From Microvirga antarctica (GTDB taxonomy: Bacteria; Pseudomonadota; Alphaproteobacteria; Rhizobiales; Beijerinckiaceae), in the NCBI RefSeq assembly GCF_017921815.1, contig NZ_JAGEMM010000005.1, forward strand, positions 248,001 to 312,000: a DNA stretch of 64,000 nucleotides, read 5' to 3'. Below are positions 10,301-19,341 of the stretch, in pieces; the stretch's first letter is position 1; every line of letters starts with the position of its first letter. Position numbers and translations under genes: made by a program. The notes beneath the pieces were generated by a model. The model saw only the letters and a list, made by a program, of their open reading frames with translations. It did not search any database and was not told the origin of the DNA.

Positions 10301-13300
10301 CGCCCGACTCGCTGGCGTGCACCTTGAGCAGATAGAATTTCCGCTCCAGGGCCGTGCCCGCATGTTCGACCTGCAGGTCCGGATCCTCCGTAGCCGACGC
10401 TTCGTAATTGACCGCGCCCACAAGCGTGATGATGCCGGTATCGGCGTCGATGGCGAACTTGCCGCCCGGGTTCGACGCCAGGCTGTAGGTGAGGGGATCG
10501 CCATCGCCATCAGTCGATTTGACGGTCGCCACCACCGTGAAGACCGCCGCGTTCTCGGCGATGGGCGTGATGCTGCCCTGGACCGAGGGAGGGGTCGGCG
10601 CCTTGTTGGTGAGCGAGATCGTGCCGTCGCTGAATTGCAGCGATTCCACGTTGCGGACGATGTCCTGGCCATCCTGGCCAACGGTGTCGGTCACCGTGAC
10701 GCTGCCATCGGCATTGGCCACGAGGGTATAATTTCCCCGGGCTCCCGCAAACACCGCCGTGTCATTGCCCGCGCCGCCATCGAGCGTGTCGTTGCCGCCG
10801 CCGCCGGTCAGGACATTGTTGCCGCTATTGCCCGTGAGCGTGTTGGCAAGCCCGTTGCCGGTGCCGGAAAGATCGCCGTTGCCGGTCAGCACGAGGCTCT
10901 CGACCTCATCGGCCAGAGTCAGGCTGATGGAGGCGCGGATGACATCGTTTCCGCCGCCCGGCGCTTCGCTGACCACATCGCCCGCATCGTCGACGATGTA
11001 GGTGTCGTCGCCGCCGCCGCCGCGCATCATGTCGGCGCCAAGGCCCCCATCGATCACGTTGCTGCCCGCGTTGCCTGTCAGGACATTGGCAAGCCCATTG
11101 CCCGTGGCGTCGATGTCGGCCGTTCCGGTGAGGGTGAGATTCTCCACATGGGCACCGAGCGTCCACGAGAGCGACGCCCGCACCGTATCGACGCCCTCGC
11201 CCGCAACCTCGCTGACGATGTCGCCGGTGCTGTCCACCACATAGGTGTCGTCGCCCGCCCCGCCGGTCAGGATGTCGGCCCCTGAGCCCCCGTCGAGCAC
11301 GTTATTGCCGCTGTTGCCGAGAAGCACGTTGCCGAGCGCGTTGCCGGTCCCGTCGATATCGCCGGTTCCGGTCAGGACGAGCTGTTCGACATTGTCGCCG
11401 AGCGCGAAGCTCACCGCAGCGCGCACGGTATCGGTCCCCTCGCCAAGCGCTTCGAGCACGACGTCGCCGGCATTGTCGACGAGGTAGATGTCGTTGCCTG
11501 CGCCGCCCGCCATCGTGTCGGCGCCCGCGCCGCCATCGAGCCGGTTGTTGCCGGCATTGCCGGTGAGCGCGTTGGCGAGGTCGTTGCCGGTGCCGGACAG
11601 AGACTCCGTGCCGGTCAGGATCAGATTCTCGACATTCGCGCCAAGCGCCACGCTGATCGCTGCTTCGACCGTGTCGATGCCGTCGCCCGGCAACTCGATC
11701 ACCACGTCGCCCGCCATGGTGTCGGCGCCCGCGCCGCCATTCAGCCAGTTATCGCCTTCATTGCCCGTAAGGGTGTTCTCGAGGGCGTTGCCGGTGCCGG
11801 CAAGCGCCTCGGTGCCGGTGAGGACCAGCTTTTCGACATTCGCGCCGAGCACGATGCTCACGGCCGCCTCGACCGTGTCGATGCCGTCGCCCGGCTGCTC
11901 GATCACCACGTCGCCCGCATGGTCGACCACATAGGTGTCGTTGCCGGCGCCCCCCGCCATGGTGTCGGCGCCCGCGCCGCCGTCGAGCCGGTTGTCGCCG
12001 CTATTGCCGGTGAGCGTGTTGGCCAGCGCATTGCCGGTGCCGTCGAGATTGCCGCTGCCGGTGAGAACCAGCGCCTCCACATTGTCGGCCAGCACGAGGC
12101 TGATGCCCGACCTGACCGTGTCGCTGCCCGCATCGGCTGCCTCGATGACGACATCGCCGGCATCGTCGACCACATAGGTGTCGTTGCCGGCCCCGCCCGC
12201 CATCACGTCGGCGCCCGCGCCGCCATCGAGACGATTGTTGCCGGCATTGCCCGTGAGGCTGTTGGCGAGCCCGTTGCCGGTGGCCGCCAGATCGGCCGTT
12301 CCGGTGAGGATCAGGTTCTCGACCTCCGCCGTCAGCGCATAGGAGATCGACGACCGCACCGTGTCGGCTCCCGCGGCGGCCACTTCCGTGACGATGTCGC
12401 CCGCGTCGTCGACCGTATAGGTGTCGTCGTCGAGACCGCCCGCCATGGCGTCGGCGCCCGCGCCGCCATCGAGGGTGTCGTTGCCGGCGCCGCCGGACAG
12501 GATGTCGTTGCCGGCCTCGCCATGCACGTGGTCGTCGCCGTCATTGCCCTGGATCGTATCGTTGCCGGCGCTGCCATAGGCGCTGTCATTGCCGGCACCC
12601 AGATCCACCGCGCCCGTGACGATACCGCCGCGGCTGTCGAACAGGTCGTTGCCGCCCAGCAGATCGACCTTGCCCTCGAGGATACCATAATTGGTGATCC
12701 GCTCGATTCCCGCGCCGCCCAGAACGGCCGTCTCGCCCGCGATCGTTCCGGTATTGGTCAGGGTGGCCACGCTCACCGGCTTGTTGCCGATCGCCGCCTT
12801 GGTTTCCAGCGCGACGCCGATGCCCACCACCACGATGGGGAGGCTCGCGTCGTTGGGATCGGAGGTGCGGTCGCCGATGGCCCGGATGATTCCGCTATTG
12901 GTGACCTGGCTGTCGTTCTTGAACTGGATGCCGTGGCTGATTCCGGTGATCGTGCCGGCATTGGACAAAAAGGTCTCGCCGGCCGAATTGCCGCTCAGGA
13001 TACCGACTGCGCCTGAGATGGAGCCCTCATTCCAGACGCTGTTGCGGGTCAAGTCGAGATAGACGCCGCGGTCGCCGCCGATGACCTGGCCGTGGTTTTC
13101 CAACACACCGGAGCGGCCCAGCAAGACCCCTGTGACGCCGCCCTGCACCAATCCGCTCTCGCCCACCAGCACGCTGTCGTTCGTGCTGCCAAACATGACG
13201 CCGGTGATCTGGGCCGAGACCGTGCCGTAGATCGCCGCATGGACGCCGTCGTTGAACTCGACATTGCGGATGCCCTCCGCGATCGGGAAGGCGAACGGGT

Positions 13301-13400
13301 CTGGGATCATGATCGAACCGCCCGCCGTGACGGTGAGCGTGTCGCCGTCGAGAACGAACTGGGTGTCCTGCTGAAGATCGACGATGTAGAAAACGGTCAT
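7311..13400 (-). CDS. Giant RTX protein with Calx-beta and cadherin-like repeats
   Basis: A 2029-residue protein. Residues 1-285 resemble a parallel beta-helix with repeated short turns ([20 protein letters not shown]). Residues 240-885 hold RTX nonapeptides ([11 protein letters not shown] type) within seven 81-residue units. Residues 890-1165 are cadherin-like ([20 protein letters not shown]). Residues 1170-1775 are five Calx-beta domains ([16 protein letters not shown]). A further cadherin-like segment is followed by terminal RTX repeats and a C-terminus ending DFFII. There is no N-terminal signal peptide. This is the architecture of calcium-binding proteins exported by type I secretion, often adhesins or matrix proteins. 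No ABC/MFP secretion genes are nearby. GGAGGGG precedes the start. The function as an adhesin is inferred. Confidence 0.92.
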   Translation of the reverse strand: MTVFYIVDLQQDTQFVLDGDTLTVTAGGSIMIPDPFAFPIAEGIRNVEFNDGVHAAIYGTVSAQITGVMFGSTNDSVLVGESGLVQGGVTGVLLGRSGVLENHGQVIGGDRGVYLDLTRNSVWNEGSISGAVGILSGNSAGETFLSNAGTITGISHGIQFKNDSQVTNSGIIRAIGDRTSDPNDASLPIVVVGIGVALETKAAIGNKPVSVATLTNTGTIAGETAVLGGAGIERITNYGILEGKVDLLGGNDLFDSRGGIVTGAVDLGAGNDSAYGSAGNDTIQGNDGDDHVHGEAGNDILSGGAGNDTLDGGAGADAMAGGLDDDTYTVDDAGDIVTEVAAAGADTVRSSISYALTAEVENLILTGTADLAATGNGLANSLTGNAGNNRLDGGAGADVMAGGAGNDTYVVDDAGDVVIEAADAGSDTVRSGISLVLADNVEALVLTGSGNLDGTGNALANTLTGNSGDNRLDGGAGADTMAGGAGNDTYVVDHAGDVVIEQPGDGIDTVEAAVSIVLGANVEKLVLTGTEALAGTGNALENTLTGNEGDNWLNGGAGADTMAGDVVIELPGDGIDTVEAAISVALGANVENLILTGTESLSGTGNDLANALTGNAGNNRLDGGAGADTMAGGAGNDIYLVDNAGDVVLEALGEGTDTVRAAVSFALGDNVEQLVLTGTGDIDGTGNALGNVLLGNSGNNVLDGGSGADILTGGAGDDTYVVDSTGDIVSEVAGEGVDTVRASLSWTLGAHVENLTLTGTADIDATGNGLANVLTGNAGSNVIDGGLGADMMRGGGGDDTYIVDDAGDVVSEAPGGGNDVIRASISLTLADEVESLVLTGNGDLSGTGNGLANTLTGNSGNNVLTGGGGNDTLDGGAGNDTAVFAGARGNYTLVANADGSVTVTDTVGQDGQDIVRNVESLQFSDGTISLTNKAPTPPSVQGSITPIAENAAVFTVVATVKSTDGDGDPLTYSLASNPGGKFAIDADTGIITLVGAVNYEASATEDPDLQVEHAGTALERKFYLLKVHASESGGAGLASADLTMKVYVTNLNEAPTDLAFADGSHVATISENATDGTVIGALNASDPDGATGLIYSFDSTGSGGSSGAGNAGGRFKIENGQLKVAALGDITHTETYTVTVKVTDNNGAAGSASVYKDFLITVNPVAGGTLDAPVLSIGTATSSVTEGDTGFTDYTFTVTRDNAAGDNNVTWTIATGNGITADDFDALTGTVSFTGTETSKTVTIKVKGDTAVEGHEAFTVALSNATGGATISAAHGSATGTIINDDQAVVVTPPVLSIATATSSVTEGDTGFTDYTFTVTRDNAAGDNSVTWTIFTGNGITADDFDALTGTVSFTGNETSKTLTIKVKGDTLVEGHEAFEIGLSSATGGATISATHGHANGTILNDDPSGGGTTPPVLSIGTTTASVTEGDAGFTDYTFTVTRENAAGATDVTWTIATGSGITADDFDALTGTVSFAGNETTKTVTIKVKGDTAVESHEAFTVALSNATGGATISATHGSATGTILNDDQPVVVTPPLLSIGTTTASVTEGDAGFTDYTFTVTRENPAGATDVTWTIATGSGITADDFDALNGTVSFAGNETTKAVTVKVKGDTAVESHEAFTVALSNATGGATISATHGSATGTILNDDEIVVVTPPLLSIATATAAVTEGDTGLTDYTFTVSRDNPAGATDVTWTIATGNGITADDVDALTGTVSFTGTETTKTITIKVKGDTIVEGNEAFTVALSNATGGATISAAHGSASGTITNDDVAAVNHAPTDIVLAGAGTAAEYAAEGTVIGDLSALDPDGSTGTMTFGLSGGDDRFAVIGHQLVVKNGFKLDFEQAASHQVTVWAKDAGGLSVTKTLTVAVSDMNPEFTAGSGFNDIFKGGAGNDTLGGGAGDDILWGAAGKDVLTGGAGRDTFVFSTRLNKKSNLDKIADFNVKDDTIWLDNAIFKKLGKGAEAKPGKLNAKFFTIGDKAKDADDYLVYNKQKGVLSYDLDGSGGKAAVEIAQIKKGLKMTAKDFFII
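8070..9893 (-). repeat. Five tandem ~360-bp Calx-beta coding repeats
   Basis: Five copies of about 120 codons inside the RTX gene, each starting near PxLSIxTxTxxVTEGD and ending at a TGTIxNDD-type linker. They are highly similar at DNA level, so they are recent tandem duplications and a likely site of copy-number change or misassembly. Confidence 0.9.
10759..12420 (-). repeat. Seven tandem 243-bp RTX/VCBS-type coding repeats, one with a 39-bp deletion
   Basis: Units of 81 codons follow the plan DTYVVD(D)AGDVVxE - ADTVRxxxSxxL - VExLxLTG - [17 protein letters not shown] - [16 protein letters not shown]. The fourth unit in protein order lacks 13 residues: MAG joins directly to DVVIE near 11713. 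The lost segment is the [10 protein letters not shown] calcium-binding turn. The frame is kept. Confidence 0.9.
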
Positions 13401-13582
13401 GTGCCCCTCCGGCGGTTTGTTGCCGAAAGGTTATTATGTTTCATCAAATGGTCAATATCTAAACCGTCTTCTGCGGCCTCATTTGTGGCAATTTTTGCCT
13501 TGGCGGCTCACAAAAACCGCCTCGTCTGCAGCAACGCAAACAACGTCGGCATTCTGACAAGAAAACGACGCCGAAAATCCCG
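13401..13582. other. AT-richer leader region upstream of the RTX gene
   Basis: A 182-base spacer between the carbonic anhydrase stop and the RTX start, both on the minus strand. It is clearly richer in A and T than its surroundings, especially 13425-13465. It holds two adjacent inverted repeats: GGCAA/TTGCC (13487-13491/13495-13499) and GGCGG/CCGCC (13502-13506/13517-13521). It probably contains the RTX promoter and possibly the terminator of the carbonic anhydrase operon; no single best promoter could be chosen. Confidence 0.4.
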
Positions 13583-14260
13583 TCAGTCGCAGCGGAAACC
13601 CGGTGCCGGTATATCCGGCGCCGCCGGTGCGAACGCACCTGTTACGGGATCGCGCACGAGCAACACGCCGGTGGCGACGCCGAAATAGGCGCCGTGCAAC
13701 GCGAGCTTGCCGCGCTCCACGAGAATGCGCACGCAGGGAAACGTCATGAGGTTCTGCAGGCTGTTGTCGATAGCCGCCAGTTCGAGCCTTGTCTGATAGG
13801 CCGGCATGTCGTCCGTCGGCGGGCCGATCCGCTCGGCGGCAGGCGCCACGAGGTTCATCCAGCGCCCGATGAAATCGCCCGACGACAGAGGCGCGGCGTT
13901 CTCCGCGAAGGCCCGGATGCCGCCGCAGCGCGCATGCCCCAGCACCACGATATGTTTCACACGCAAGGCCTGGACGGCGAATTCCAGCGCGGCGCTGGTC
14001 CCGTGATAATCGCCGTTGGTCTCGTAGGGCGGCACGAGGTTGGCGACGTTACGCACGACAAAGATCTCGCCCGGGCTCGCATCGAAGATGACCTCCGGCG
14101 AAACCCGGCTGTCACAGCAGCCGATGACCATGATCTCGGGCGACTGGCCCTTCTCGGCCAAGGATTCGAAGCGGCGTTTCTCGTTCGGAAAGCGATCCGC
14201 CAGGAAGGCGCTGTAGCCTTCCGACAGGCGCTTGGGAAAGGACGACGGCACTTCGTTCAT
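13583..14260 (-). CDS. Beta-class carbonic anhydrase
   Basis: Zinc enzyme interconverting CO2 and bicarbonate, cytoplasmic. The 225-residue protein has the zinc ligands and catalytic dyad of the class: C48-x-D50-S-R52 in GCCDSRVSP, then H109 and C112 in LGHARCGGIRAF. The start at 14260 (MNEVPSSFPKRL) overlaps the stop of the upstream dehydratase gene by four bases (ATGA), so the two are co-transcribed and translationally coupled. Pairing with a threonine dehydratase-like gene is not an obvious pathway link. Confidence 0.95.
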   Translation of the reverse strand: MNEVPSSFPKRLSEGYSAFLADRFPNEKRRFESLAEKGQSPEIMVIGCCDSRVSPEVIFDASPGEIFVVRNVANLVPPYETNGDYHGTSAALEFAVQALRVKHIVVLGHARCGGIRAFAENAAPLSSGDFIGRWMNLVAPAAERIGPPTDDMPAYQTRLELAAIDNSLQNLMTFPCVRILVERGKLALHGAYFGVATGVLLVRDPVTGAFAPAAPDIPAPGFRCD

Positions 14261-15195
14261 GATGCGACCTCGCTGAGTTTGGACAATTCCACATTCGCGC
14301 CACAGAGCAGCACGCCGATCCGCTCGCCCGGTTCTGGCCGGTAGGCCCCCGACAGGAGAGCCGCCAGGGCTGCAGCGCCCCCCGGCTCGCTGGCCATGCG
14401 ATAGTCGCGCCAGAGGGTCCGCTGGGCCTGCAGGATGGCGGCGTCCGGCACCAGCGCCACGTGGTCGACGGTGTCGCAGCAGATGGAATAGACCAGATCG
14501 CCCACGTTGCGGGCGCCGAGCGAATCCGCCGCGACGGAATCGATCTCCACGTCGACGGGCTCCCCCGCCGCCAGAGCGGCATGGAGCGCGCAGGACCCTT
14601 CCGGCTCCACGCCCACGACCTTGACCTGTCCGCCCCACCAGCTCGCGATGCCGCTGATCAGGCCGCCGCCGCCTGCGGCAACCAGCACCGTGTCGAGGGC
14701 CGGTGCGTCCGCCTCCCATTCGAGCGCGACAGTGCCTTGGCCCGCAATCGTCGTTCCGGCGTCGAAGGGGTGAATGCGCAGGGCGCCGCTCTCGGCCACA
14801 TGGCGATCGCAGGCGGCCTGCGCGTCCGCATAGCGGGCCCCCCCGATGACGATTTCGGCCCCATAGTGCCTGATGACCGCGACCTTGGCGGGGCTGGAGA
14901 TCTCAGGCACGAAAATGCGCGCCTTCACCCCGAGCTGGCTTGCCGCGTAGGCGACGGCCGCCCCGTGGTTGCCACCGGAGGCCGCGGCCACGCCCGCTTT
15001 GGGCACAGGTTGAGACAGGAGCGTGTTGAAGGCGCCCCGGGCCTTGAACGAGCCGGCATGCTGGAGAAATTCGCATTTGAGGCTCACCGGGCCCGCATGG
15101 CCGAAAGCCTGCGGCAGGGTCCAGACCGGGGTGCGCCGGATATGCGGAGCGATGCGGGCATGGGCGAGTTCGATATCGGCGCGGGTGATGAGCAT
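14257..15195 (-). CDS. Threonine/serine dehydratase-like PLP enzyme
   Basis: Fold-type II PLP enzyme of the threonine dehydratase/serine racemase group. The 312-residue protein has the PLP lysine in GSFKARGAF (K51), the SGGNHG phosphate-side loop and the glycine-rich AGGGGLISG cofactor loop. It lacks the C-terminal ACT domain of biosynthetic IlvA, so it is a catabolic-type or threo-hydroxyaspartate/serine-type enzyme. The start at 15195 (MLITRADIELAH) gives the usual N-terminus; an upstream in-frame ATG at 15231 adds a Gly/Ser tail. The 3' end overlaps the carbonic anhydrase start by four bases. Confidence 0.9.
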   Translation of the reverse strand: MLITRADIELAHARIAPHIRRTPVWTLPQAFGHAGPVSLKCEFLQHAGSFKARGAFNTLLSQPVPKAGVAAASGGNHGAAVAYAASQLGVKARIFVPEISSPAKVAVIRHYGAEIVIGGARYADAQAACDRHVAESGALRIHPFDAGTTIAGQGTVALEWEADAPALDTVLVAAGGGGLISGIASWWGGQVKVVGVEPEGSCALHAALAAGEPVDVEIDSVAADSLGARNVGDLVYSICCDTVDHVALVPDAAILQAQRTLWRDYRMASEPGGAAALAALLSGAYRPEPGERIGVLLCGANVELSKLSEVAS

Positions 15196-15246
15196 GGGGC
15201 TACCTGTAGCGCTCCCGCACGCGCCGGCCAACCCTCGCCCTCCGCC

Positions 15247-15459
15247 TCAATCCGTCAGCGGGCGGGCCTCTTCGGGCAGCATGATGGGGATGCCGTCGCG
15301 GATCGGATAGGCGAGTTTCGCGCCCCGGCTGATCAGCTCCTGGCGGGCCGCGTCGTAGTCGAGGGATTCCTTGGTCAGCGGGCAGACCAGCATCTCGAGC
15401 AGCTTGGGATCGATCCGGGTCGCGGCGACCGGCTCAAGGTGGGATGTGGGTTCGGTCAT
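15247..15459 (-). CDS. Trm112-like (UPF0434) small zinc-fold protein
   Basis: A 70-residue protein with the family core [19 protein letters not shown] and the C-terminal [16 protein letters not shown]. This family is related to eukaryotic Trm112 and is usually annotated as UPF0434/YcaR; only one of the usual Cys residues is seen here, so zinc binding is doubtful. GGAG precedes the start chosen at 15459. It lies between the LON-domain gene and the dehydratase gene on the same strand, 26 bases after the former, an arrangement often seen in this order. Confidence 0.9.
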   Translation of the reverse strand: MTEPTSHLEPVAATRIDPKLLEMLVCPLTKESLDYDAARQELISRGAKLAYPIRDGIPIMLPEEARPLTD

Positions 15460-15485
15460 GGCAGGGCTCCGGGCTTTATGGCCGC

Positions 15486-16157
15486 CTATTGCAGGGTGTT
15501 GTCGGAGCCGCCGCCGCCCCGCGCCAGCTCGATTTCGGTGAGCGCGATCAGGACTTCGGCACGGATCCTGAGATCTTCGGCCTCCAGCAGCGCCTGCTTC
15601 TCGCGCACCCCGAACGGGCTCATCATGCACAAGGCATTCACCAACGCCTCATTGGGCGCATCCTCGATTCCCTGCCAGTCGACGCGAACGTCGGCGGCCT
15701 GCACGAAGTCCCGCAGCGCCTTCACCACGCCCGCCCGGTCGACCTCGTCTTCCCCGGCGCGGGCCGTGAAGTCGCTGACATAATCGGCAAAGCTGACACG
15801 ACACTGGCGGTAAGGCGTCGTGGTGCTGAGCTCCTCCTCGACCCGGAAGCGCGCCACCCCCACCAAGGTGATGAGGTAGCGGCCATCACCGGTCTCGGCG
15901 AACTGCGTAATGCGCCCGGCGCAGCCGACCCGAAACAGCCGGGGCACCGTCGTGCTGCCGCCACTCTCCAGGTCCGGCTGCACCATCCCGATCATCCGGT
16001 CGCCCTTGAGGGCATCGTCGACCATCGCGAGATAGCGCGGCTCGAAGATGTTCAGAGGCATCTGGCCGCGCGGCAGGAGCAAAGCGCCTGGAAGCGGAAA
16101 GACCGGGATCACCGAGGGGCAATCCTCTGGCCCCCGGTAAGCCGTGTTCATCCCCAT
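15486..16157 (-). CDS. LON substrate-binding-domain protein
   Basis: A 223-residue protein consisting of the Lon N-terminal (substrate-recognition) domain without ATPase or protease parts: [34 protein letters not shown] at the N-terminus and a helical C-terminal half. Such stand-alone proteins are widespread in proteobacteria and of unknown role, perhaps protein binding. Start choice is uncertain among GTG 16178 and ATGs at 16169, 16157 and 16151; 16157 has GGAG at good distance. The neighbouring CnoX-like gene suggests a shared proteostasis theme. Confidence 0.9.
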   Translation of the reverse strand: MGMNTAYRGPEDCPSVIPVFPLPGALLLPRGQMPLNIFEPRYLAMVDDALKGDRMIGMVQPDLESGGSTTVPRLFRVGCAGRITQFAETGDGRYLITLVGVARFRVEEELSTTTPYRQCRVSFADYVSDFTARAGEDEVDRAGVVKALRDFVQAADVRVDWQGIEDAPNEALVNALCMMSPFGVREKQALLEAEDLRIRAEVLIALTEIELARGGGGSDNTLQ

Positions 16158-16193
16158 TCCGATCTCCATTCGCCGCACGTGGGCTCAAACGCT

Positions 16194-17099
16194 TTATGAA
16201 AACAGCACCGACGAGAGCTTTCGCCGCCCGGCAAGCGTCATGTCGTCCATCGGCCCCCACGCCTCGAAGAACTGCACAAGCTGCTTGCGCGCGCCGTCCT
16301 CGTTCCAACTGCGGTCGCGCCGCACGATGTCAAGGAGGTGGTCGACAGCTTCTTGGCGACGGCCACGCCCATTGAGACCGACGGCGAGATCGAATCGGGC
16401 CTGATGGTCGAGGGGATCGGCCGCGACCCGGCCCTCTAATTCCGCAAGGTCACCAACGGAGCCCGCCTGCTCGGCAAGCTCCAAAGCCGCCCGGGCGCCG
16501 GCCACCGCCGGATCCTGCGCCTTTGCGGCCGGCACCATGGCGAGAAAGCGCGCCGCGCCCTCAAAATCGCCGAGCGCGGTGTGCAGTTTGGACAGGGCAG
16601 CGAGTGCGCCCACATGCTCCGGATCCTGCGTGAGCAGGGCCGCGTAAAGTTCGGCCGCCCCGGCCGCATCGCCGTCTTCCGCAAGCGCATCGGCCTCTGC
16701 CATGAGTGCATCGGCCGCACTTGGGCCGAGCGGGCCGACGAGGCGCTCGATAAAGCCCTTGATCTGGCTTTCCGGAAGCGCTCCCATGAAGCCGTCCACC
16801 GGCTGGCCCTTCTGGAACGCGAGGACCGCCGGAATGGACTGGACGCCGAGCTGGCCTGCGATCTGCGGATGCTCGTCGATGTTCATCTTCACGAGGCGCA
16901 CTTTGCCGCCGGCCTCGCGCACGGCCTTCTCGAGGACAGGGGTTAACTGCTTGCAGGGCCCGCACCACGGCGCCCAGAAATCCACCAGCACGGGCCGGTC
17001 CATGGACGCAGTGATGACGTCCTGTCGGAAATCCTTGGTGGTCGTCTCTTTGATGAGGTCGCTGTCGGCGGGTCCGGGAACGGGGATGTCGTTGAGCAT
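16194..17099 (-). CDS. Thioredoxin-TPR co-chaperone (CnoX/YbbN-like)
   Basis: Residues about 20-120 are a thioredoxin domain with an intact redox motif, W45-C46-G-P-C49, and the cis-Pro segment QSIPAVLAF. Residues about 130-300 form TPR-like helical repeats (AAELYAALLTQDPEHVGALAAL and following). This matches CnoX, which holds unfolded proteins and hands them to GroEL or DnaK. E. coli CnoX has lost the CxxC; this one keeps it and may be redox-active. The 301-residue length fits the family. It probably shares a transcript with the LON-domain gene 36 bases downstream. Confidence 0.93.
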   Translation of the reverse strand: MLNDIPVPGPADSDLIKETTTKDFRQDVITASMDRPVLVDFWAPWCGPCKQLTPVLEKAVREAGGKVRLVKMNIDEHPQIAGQLGVQSIPAVLAFQKGQPVDGFMGALPESQIKGFIERLVGPLGPSAADALMAEADALAEDGDAAGAAELYAALLTQDPEHVGALAALSKLHTALGDFEGAARFLAMVPAAKAQDPAVAGARAALELAEQAGSVGDLAELEGRVAADPLDHQARFDLAVGLNGRGRRQEAVDHLLDIVRRDRSWNEDGARKQLVQFFEAWGPMDDMTLAGRRKLSSVLFS

Positions 17100-17136
17100 G
17101 GGGGCCTCGAACGGGGCATTGCGGGAACGGTGGGTG

Positions 17137-17685
17137 TCAGATGGGTGCGCGGTGGTCGTCAGACAATTCCGCGGGTCCCGATTCCGGCGCGGGCAACCGC
17201 AGGATCAGGGGGTCGTGCCCCGCATCGCGCAGGAACAGCAGCAGGTCCTCGCGGGACAGGCCGGTCGTCATGGTGTTGACGAGCGGGTGGAAATTCAGCC
17301 GCGCGTGATCCATCAGGGCCGCGTCGAGAATCATCGTCACCCGCCCGGCCTTGTCGTTGGCGATGGCGAACGGCGTCACCGAGCCCGGCTCGACGCCCAG
17401 ATGGGCGCGCAGTTGCTCGGCCGAGCCGAAGGAGAGCCGGCCTGACGCGCCGATCGCCGTGTGCAGGCGTTTGAGGTCGATGGCAGTCTCGTCCTTGGCG
17501 GTCACGAGATAAAGCCGGCCCTTCTTGTCCTTCACGAACAGGTTCTTGGAATGAGCGCCCGGGATCGTGGCCTTCACGGGTCGCGATTCGGCCACCGTGA
17601 ACACGGCCGGGTGCGAGACCGTCTCGGACACGATGCCGAGGGCGTCGAGATGGGCGAGGAGGTCCTGGGGTGAGAGATGTGACAC
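17137..17685 (-). CDS. YbaK/ProX-type aminoacyl-tRNA deacylase
   Basis: Freestanding editing domain related to the INS domain of prolyl-tRNA synthetase, which hydrolyses mischarged tRNA-Pro (ProXp-ala or YbaK type). The 182-residue protein has HPAVFTVAES, the conserved lysine-containing KNLFVKDKKGRLYLVTA and GSVTPFAIAND. The GTG at 17685 is taken as start because the family begins about ten residues before LLAHLDALGI. An upstream ATG at 17760 would add a 25-residue charged extension and cannot be excluded. Confidence 0.88.
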   Translation of the reverse strand: MSHLSPQDLLAHLDALGIVSETVSHPAVFTVAESRPVKATIPGAHSKNLFVKDKKGRLYLVTAKDETAIDLKRLHTAIGASGRLSFGSAEQLRAHLGVEPGSVTPFAIANDKAGRVTMILDAALMDHARLNFHPLVNTMTTGLSREDLLLFLRDAGHDPLILRLPAPESGPAELSDDHRAPI

Positions 17686-17954
17686 GATTGAAGGGGCCCT
17701 GCTGGCGTGACGGCCGTCTTCGGCCTGGCCGGTTCTAGAGGTCTGTCGCGCCGGGCTCAAGCGGCACGGTCAAGGTTGGGCGCGGCGACGGTCCTGCCCA
17801 CCTTGTGTTTCGCCCGGGTCGGCCTTCATCCTCGGGTCGGACACGGGCCTGCCGATTTCGGCGGAATCGTCAGATCGGGTGCGGAAATCCGCTTGCAATG
17901 TGAATCGATTTGGGGCACATGAGCGGCCTCGCAACGGCGCTAGCGCCGCGGAGC

Positions 17955-18029
17955 GCGGGTGTAGCTCAGGGGTAGAGCACAACCTTGCCAAGGTTGGGGT
18001 CGAGGGTTCGAATCCCTTCGCCCGCTCCA
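17955..18029 (+). tRNA. tRNA-Gly(GCC)
   Basis: Complete cloverleaf. The acceptor GCGGGTG (17955-17961) pairs with CGCCCGC (18019-18025). The anticodon arm CAACC/GGTTG has loop TTGCCAA, with anticodon GCC at 17987-17989. The T-loop is GGTTCGAATCC, and CCA is encoded. It is read in isolation from the flanking minus-strand genes. Confidence 0.97.
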
Positions 18030-18034
18030 ATTTT

Positions 18035-18105
18035 CCCTCGGTCTTCGAGGGCATTCTTCCTCTCTGTAGAGGAAGACACAATGAACCGCCTTCGGGCGGT
18101 TTTTT
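18035..18105 (+). terminator. Three tandem hairpins after tRNA-Gly, the last an intrinsic terminator
   Basis: CCCTCG/CGAGGG (18035-18040/18046-18051) and CTTCCTC/GAGGAAG (18056-18062/18069-18075) are followed by AACCGCC-TTCG-GGCGGTT (18084-18101), which runs into a T-tract. The third is a standard intrinsic terminator. The first two may guide 3' processing of the tRNA precursor. Confidence 0.82.
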
Positions 18106-18273
18106 GTTGTCTGGTCTCATGCCATGGGCCTGCGCCGGCACCCGGGATCGCCCCTTTGCGGAAGCGTCGGTGAGCCCTCGTCGTTGCCACTGAACCGTCG
18201 GGCGCAAGCCGCGTTGACTTCCCTGCCTCCCGGGCGCGTTCATGGATGCTCGGGGTGCCTGAAGGGCTTTACC

Positions 18274-19341
18274 TTGACCCGATCCGCGCGTCTTCTCTCC
18301 ATCGCCACCGCCGTGCCCCCCCATCTTCTCCGCCAGGAGGACGCGGCGGCCTTGGCCCACGACATCTTTTCGGCCCGCTATGGCGACTTCCAGCGGCTGT
18401 CGCGGGTCTTTACGACCAGCGGCATCAAGACGCGGCATGCGGTGCGGCCGCTGGAATGGTATGCCACTGCTCTGGGCTGGCCGGAGCGCACGGCGGTCTA
18501 TCTCGAGGGCGCCGAGGCGCTGTTCATCGAAGCCGCCAACAAGGCGCTGGCCCGCGCCGATCTCATGCCGCAGCAGGTGGACACGATCGTGACCGTGTCG
18601 TCGACCGGCATTGCGACGCCCAGCATCGACGCGCGGGTGATGGGGCGGATGGGGTTCCGTCAGGACGTGTCGCGGGTGCCGGTCTTCGGGCTGGGCTGTG
18701 CCGGCGGGGTTACGGGCCTGTCCATCGCCGCCCGGCTTGCCGAGGCGCGCCCGGGCACGATCGTGCTGCTGGTGGTGATCGAATTGTGCACGCTCGCCTT
18801 CCGGATGGATACGCTGAGCAAGGCCAATGTAGTGGCGTCCGCCCTCTTCGGCGATGGGGCAGCGGCCTGCTGCCTTACCGCCGGGCCAGGTCGCACCCAG
18901 GCTGTGGGTCTGGCACAGGTGACGGCCGCGGGCGAGCATACCTGGCCCGATACCCTCGACATCATGGGCTGGAACGTCGATCCGCTGGGCTTCGGGGTCG
19001 TGTTCGCGCAGGCCATTCCGCCCTTCGCGCGGGAGCATGTGGGGCCTGCGGTCGCGGCCATCCTCGGCCGGTCCGGCCTCACCATCGGGGAGATCGACCG
19101 GTTCGTCTGCCATCCGGGCGGCAGCAAGGTCATCACCGCGCTGGAAAGCGCGCTCGACCTCGCGCCGGGCACGCTCGACCACGAGCGCGCGGTGCTGGAA
19201 ACCCACGGCAACATGTCGGCCCCCACGGTGCTGTTCGTGCTGGAGCGCGTCATCGCCGACGGTTTGCCTTCCCGTGCGGTCGTCAACGCCATGGGGCCGG
19301 GCTTCTCGACGAGCCTCGTGGTGCTGGAAAGCCCCTCGTGA
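18274..19341 (+). CDS. Type III polyketide synthase (chalcone/alkylpyrone synthase-like)
   Basis: Homodimeric ketosynthase that extends an acyl-CoA starter with malonyl-CoA and cyclises the chain. The catalytic triad is visible: Cys about residue 142 in FGLGCAGG, His in VCHPGGSK, Asn in THGNMSAPT. The 355-residue length fits if translation starts at TTG 18274, which has AAGGG seven bases upstream. An in-frame ATG at 18124 adds 50 residues unlike the family. The product cannot be predicted. The overlapping ICMT-type methyltransferase gene recalls BpsA/BpsB of Bacillus, which make alkylpyrone methyl ethers; that would make this a membrane-lipid enzyme. Confidence 0.9.
   Translation: MTRSARLLSIATAVPPHLLRQEDAAALAHDIFSARYGDFQRLSRVFTTSGIKTRHAVRPLEWYATALGWPERTAVYLEGAEALFIEAANKALARADLMPQQVDTIVTVSSTGIATPSIDARVMGRMGFRQDVSRVPVFGLGCAGGVTGLSIAARLAEARPGTIVLLVVIELCTLAFRMDTLSKANVVASALFGDGAAACCLTAGPGRTQAVGLAQVTAAGEHTWPDTLDIMGWNVDPLGFGVVFAQAIPPFAREHVGPAVAAILGRSGLTIGEIDRFVCHPGGSKVITALESALDLAPGTLDHERAVLETHGNMSAPTVLFVLERVIADGLPSRAVVNAMGPGFSTSLVVLESPS

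Noticed and set aside
8121..11285. A 1054-codon open frame on the plus strand inside the RTX gene
   Set aside because: It is the antisense of tandem GC-rich repeats; the translation is Gly/Asp/Arg low-complexity without any domain, and it lacks a ribosome site. The minus-strand RTX frame explains the region.
10759..12420. CRISPR-like regular repeats
   Set aside because: The 243-bp period is coding (81 codons), the units are contiguous without spacers, and the translation is RTX repeats.
17955..18029. tRNA-Gly as an integration site of a mobile island
   Set aside because: No integrase, no duplicated tRNA 3' end and no change of gene type next to it within the window.
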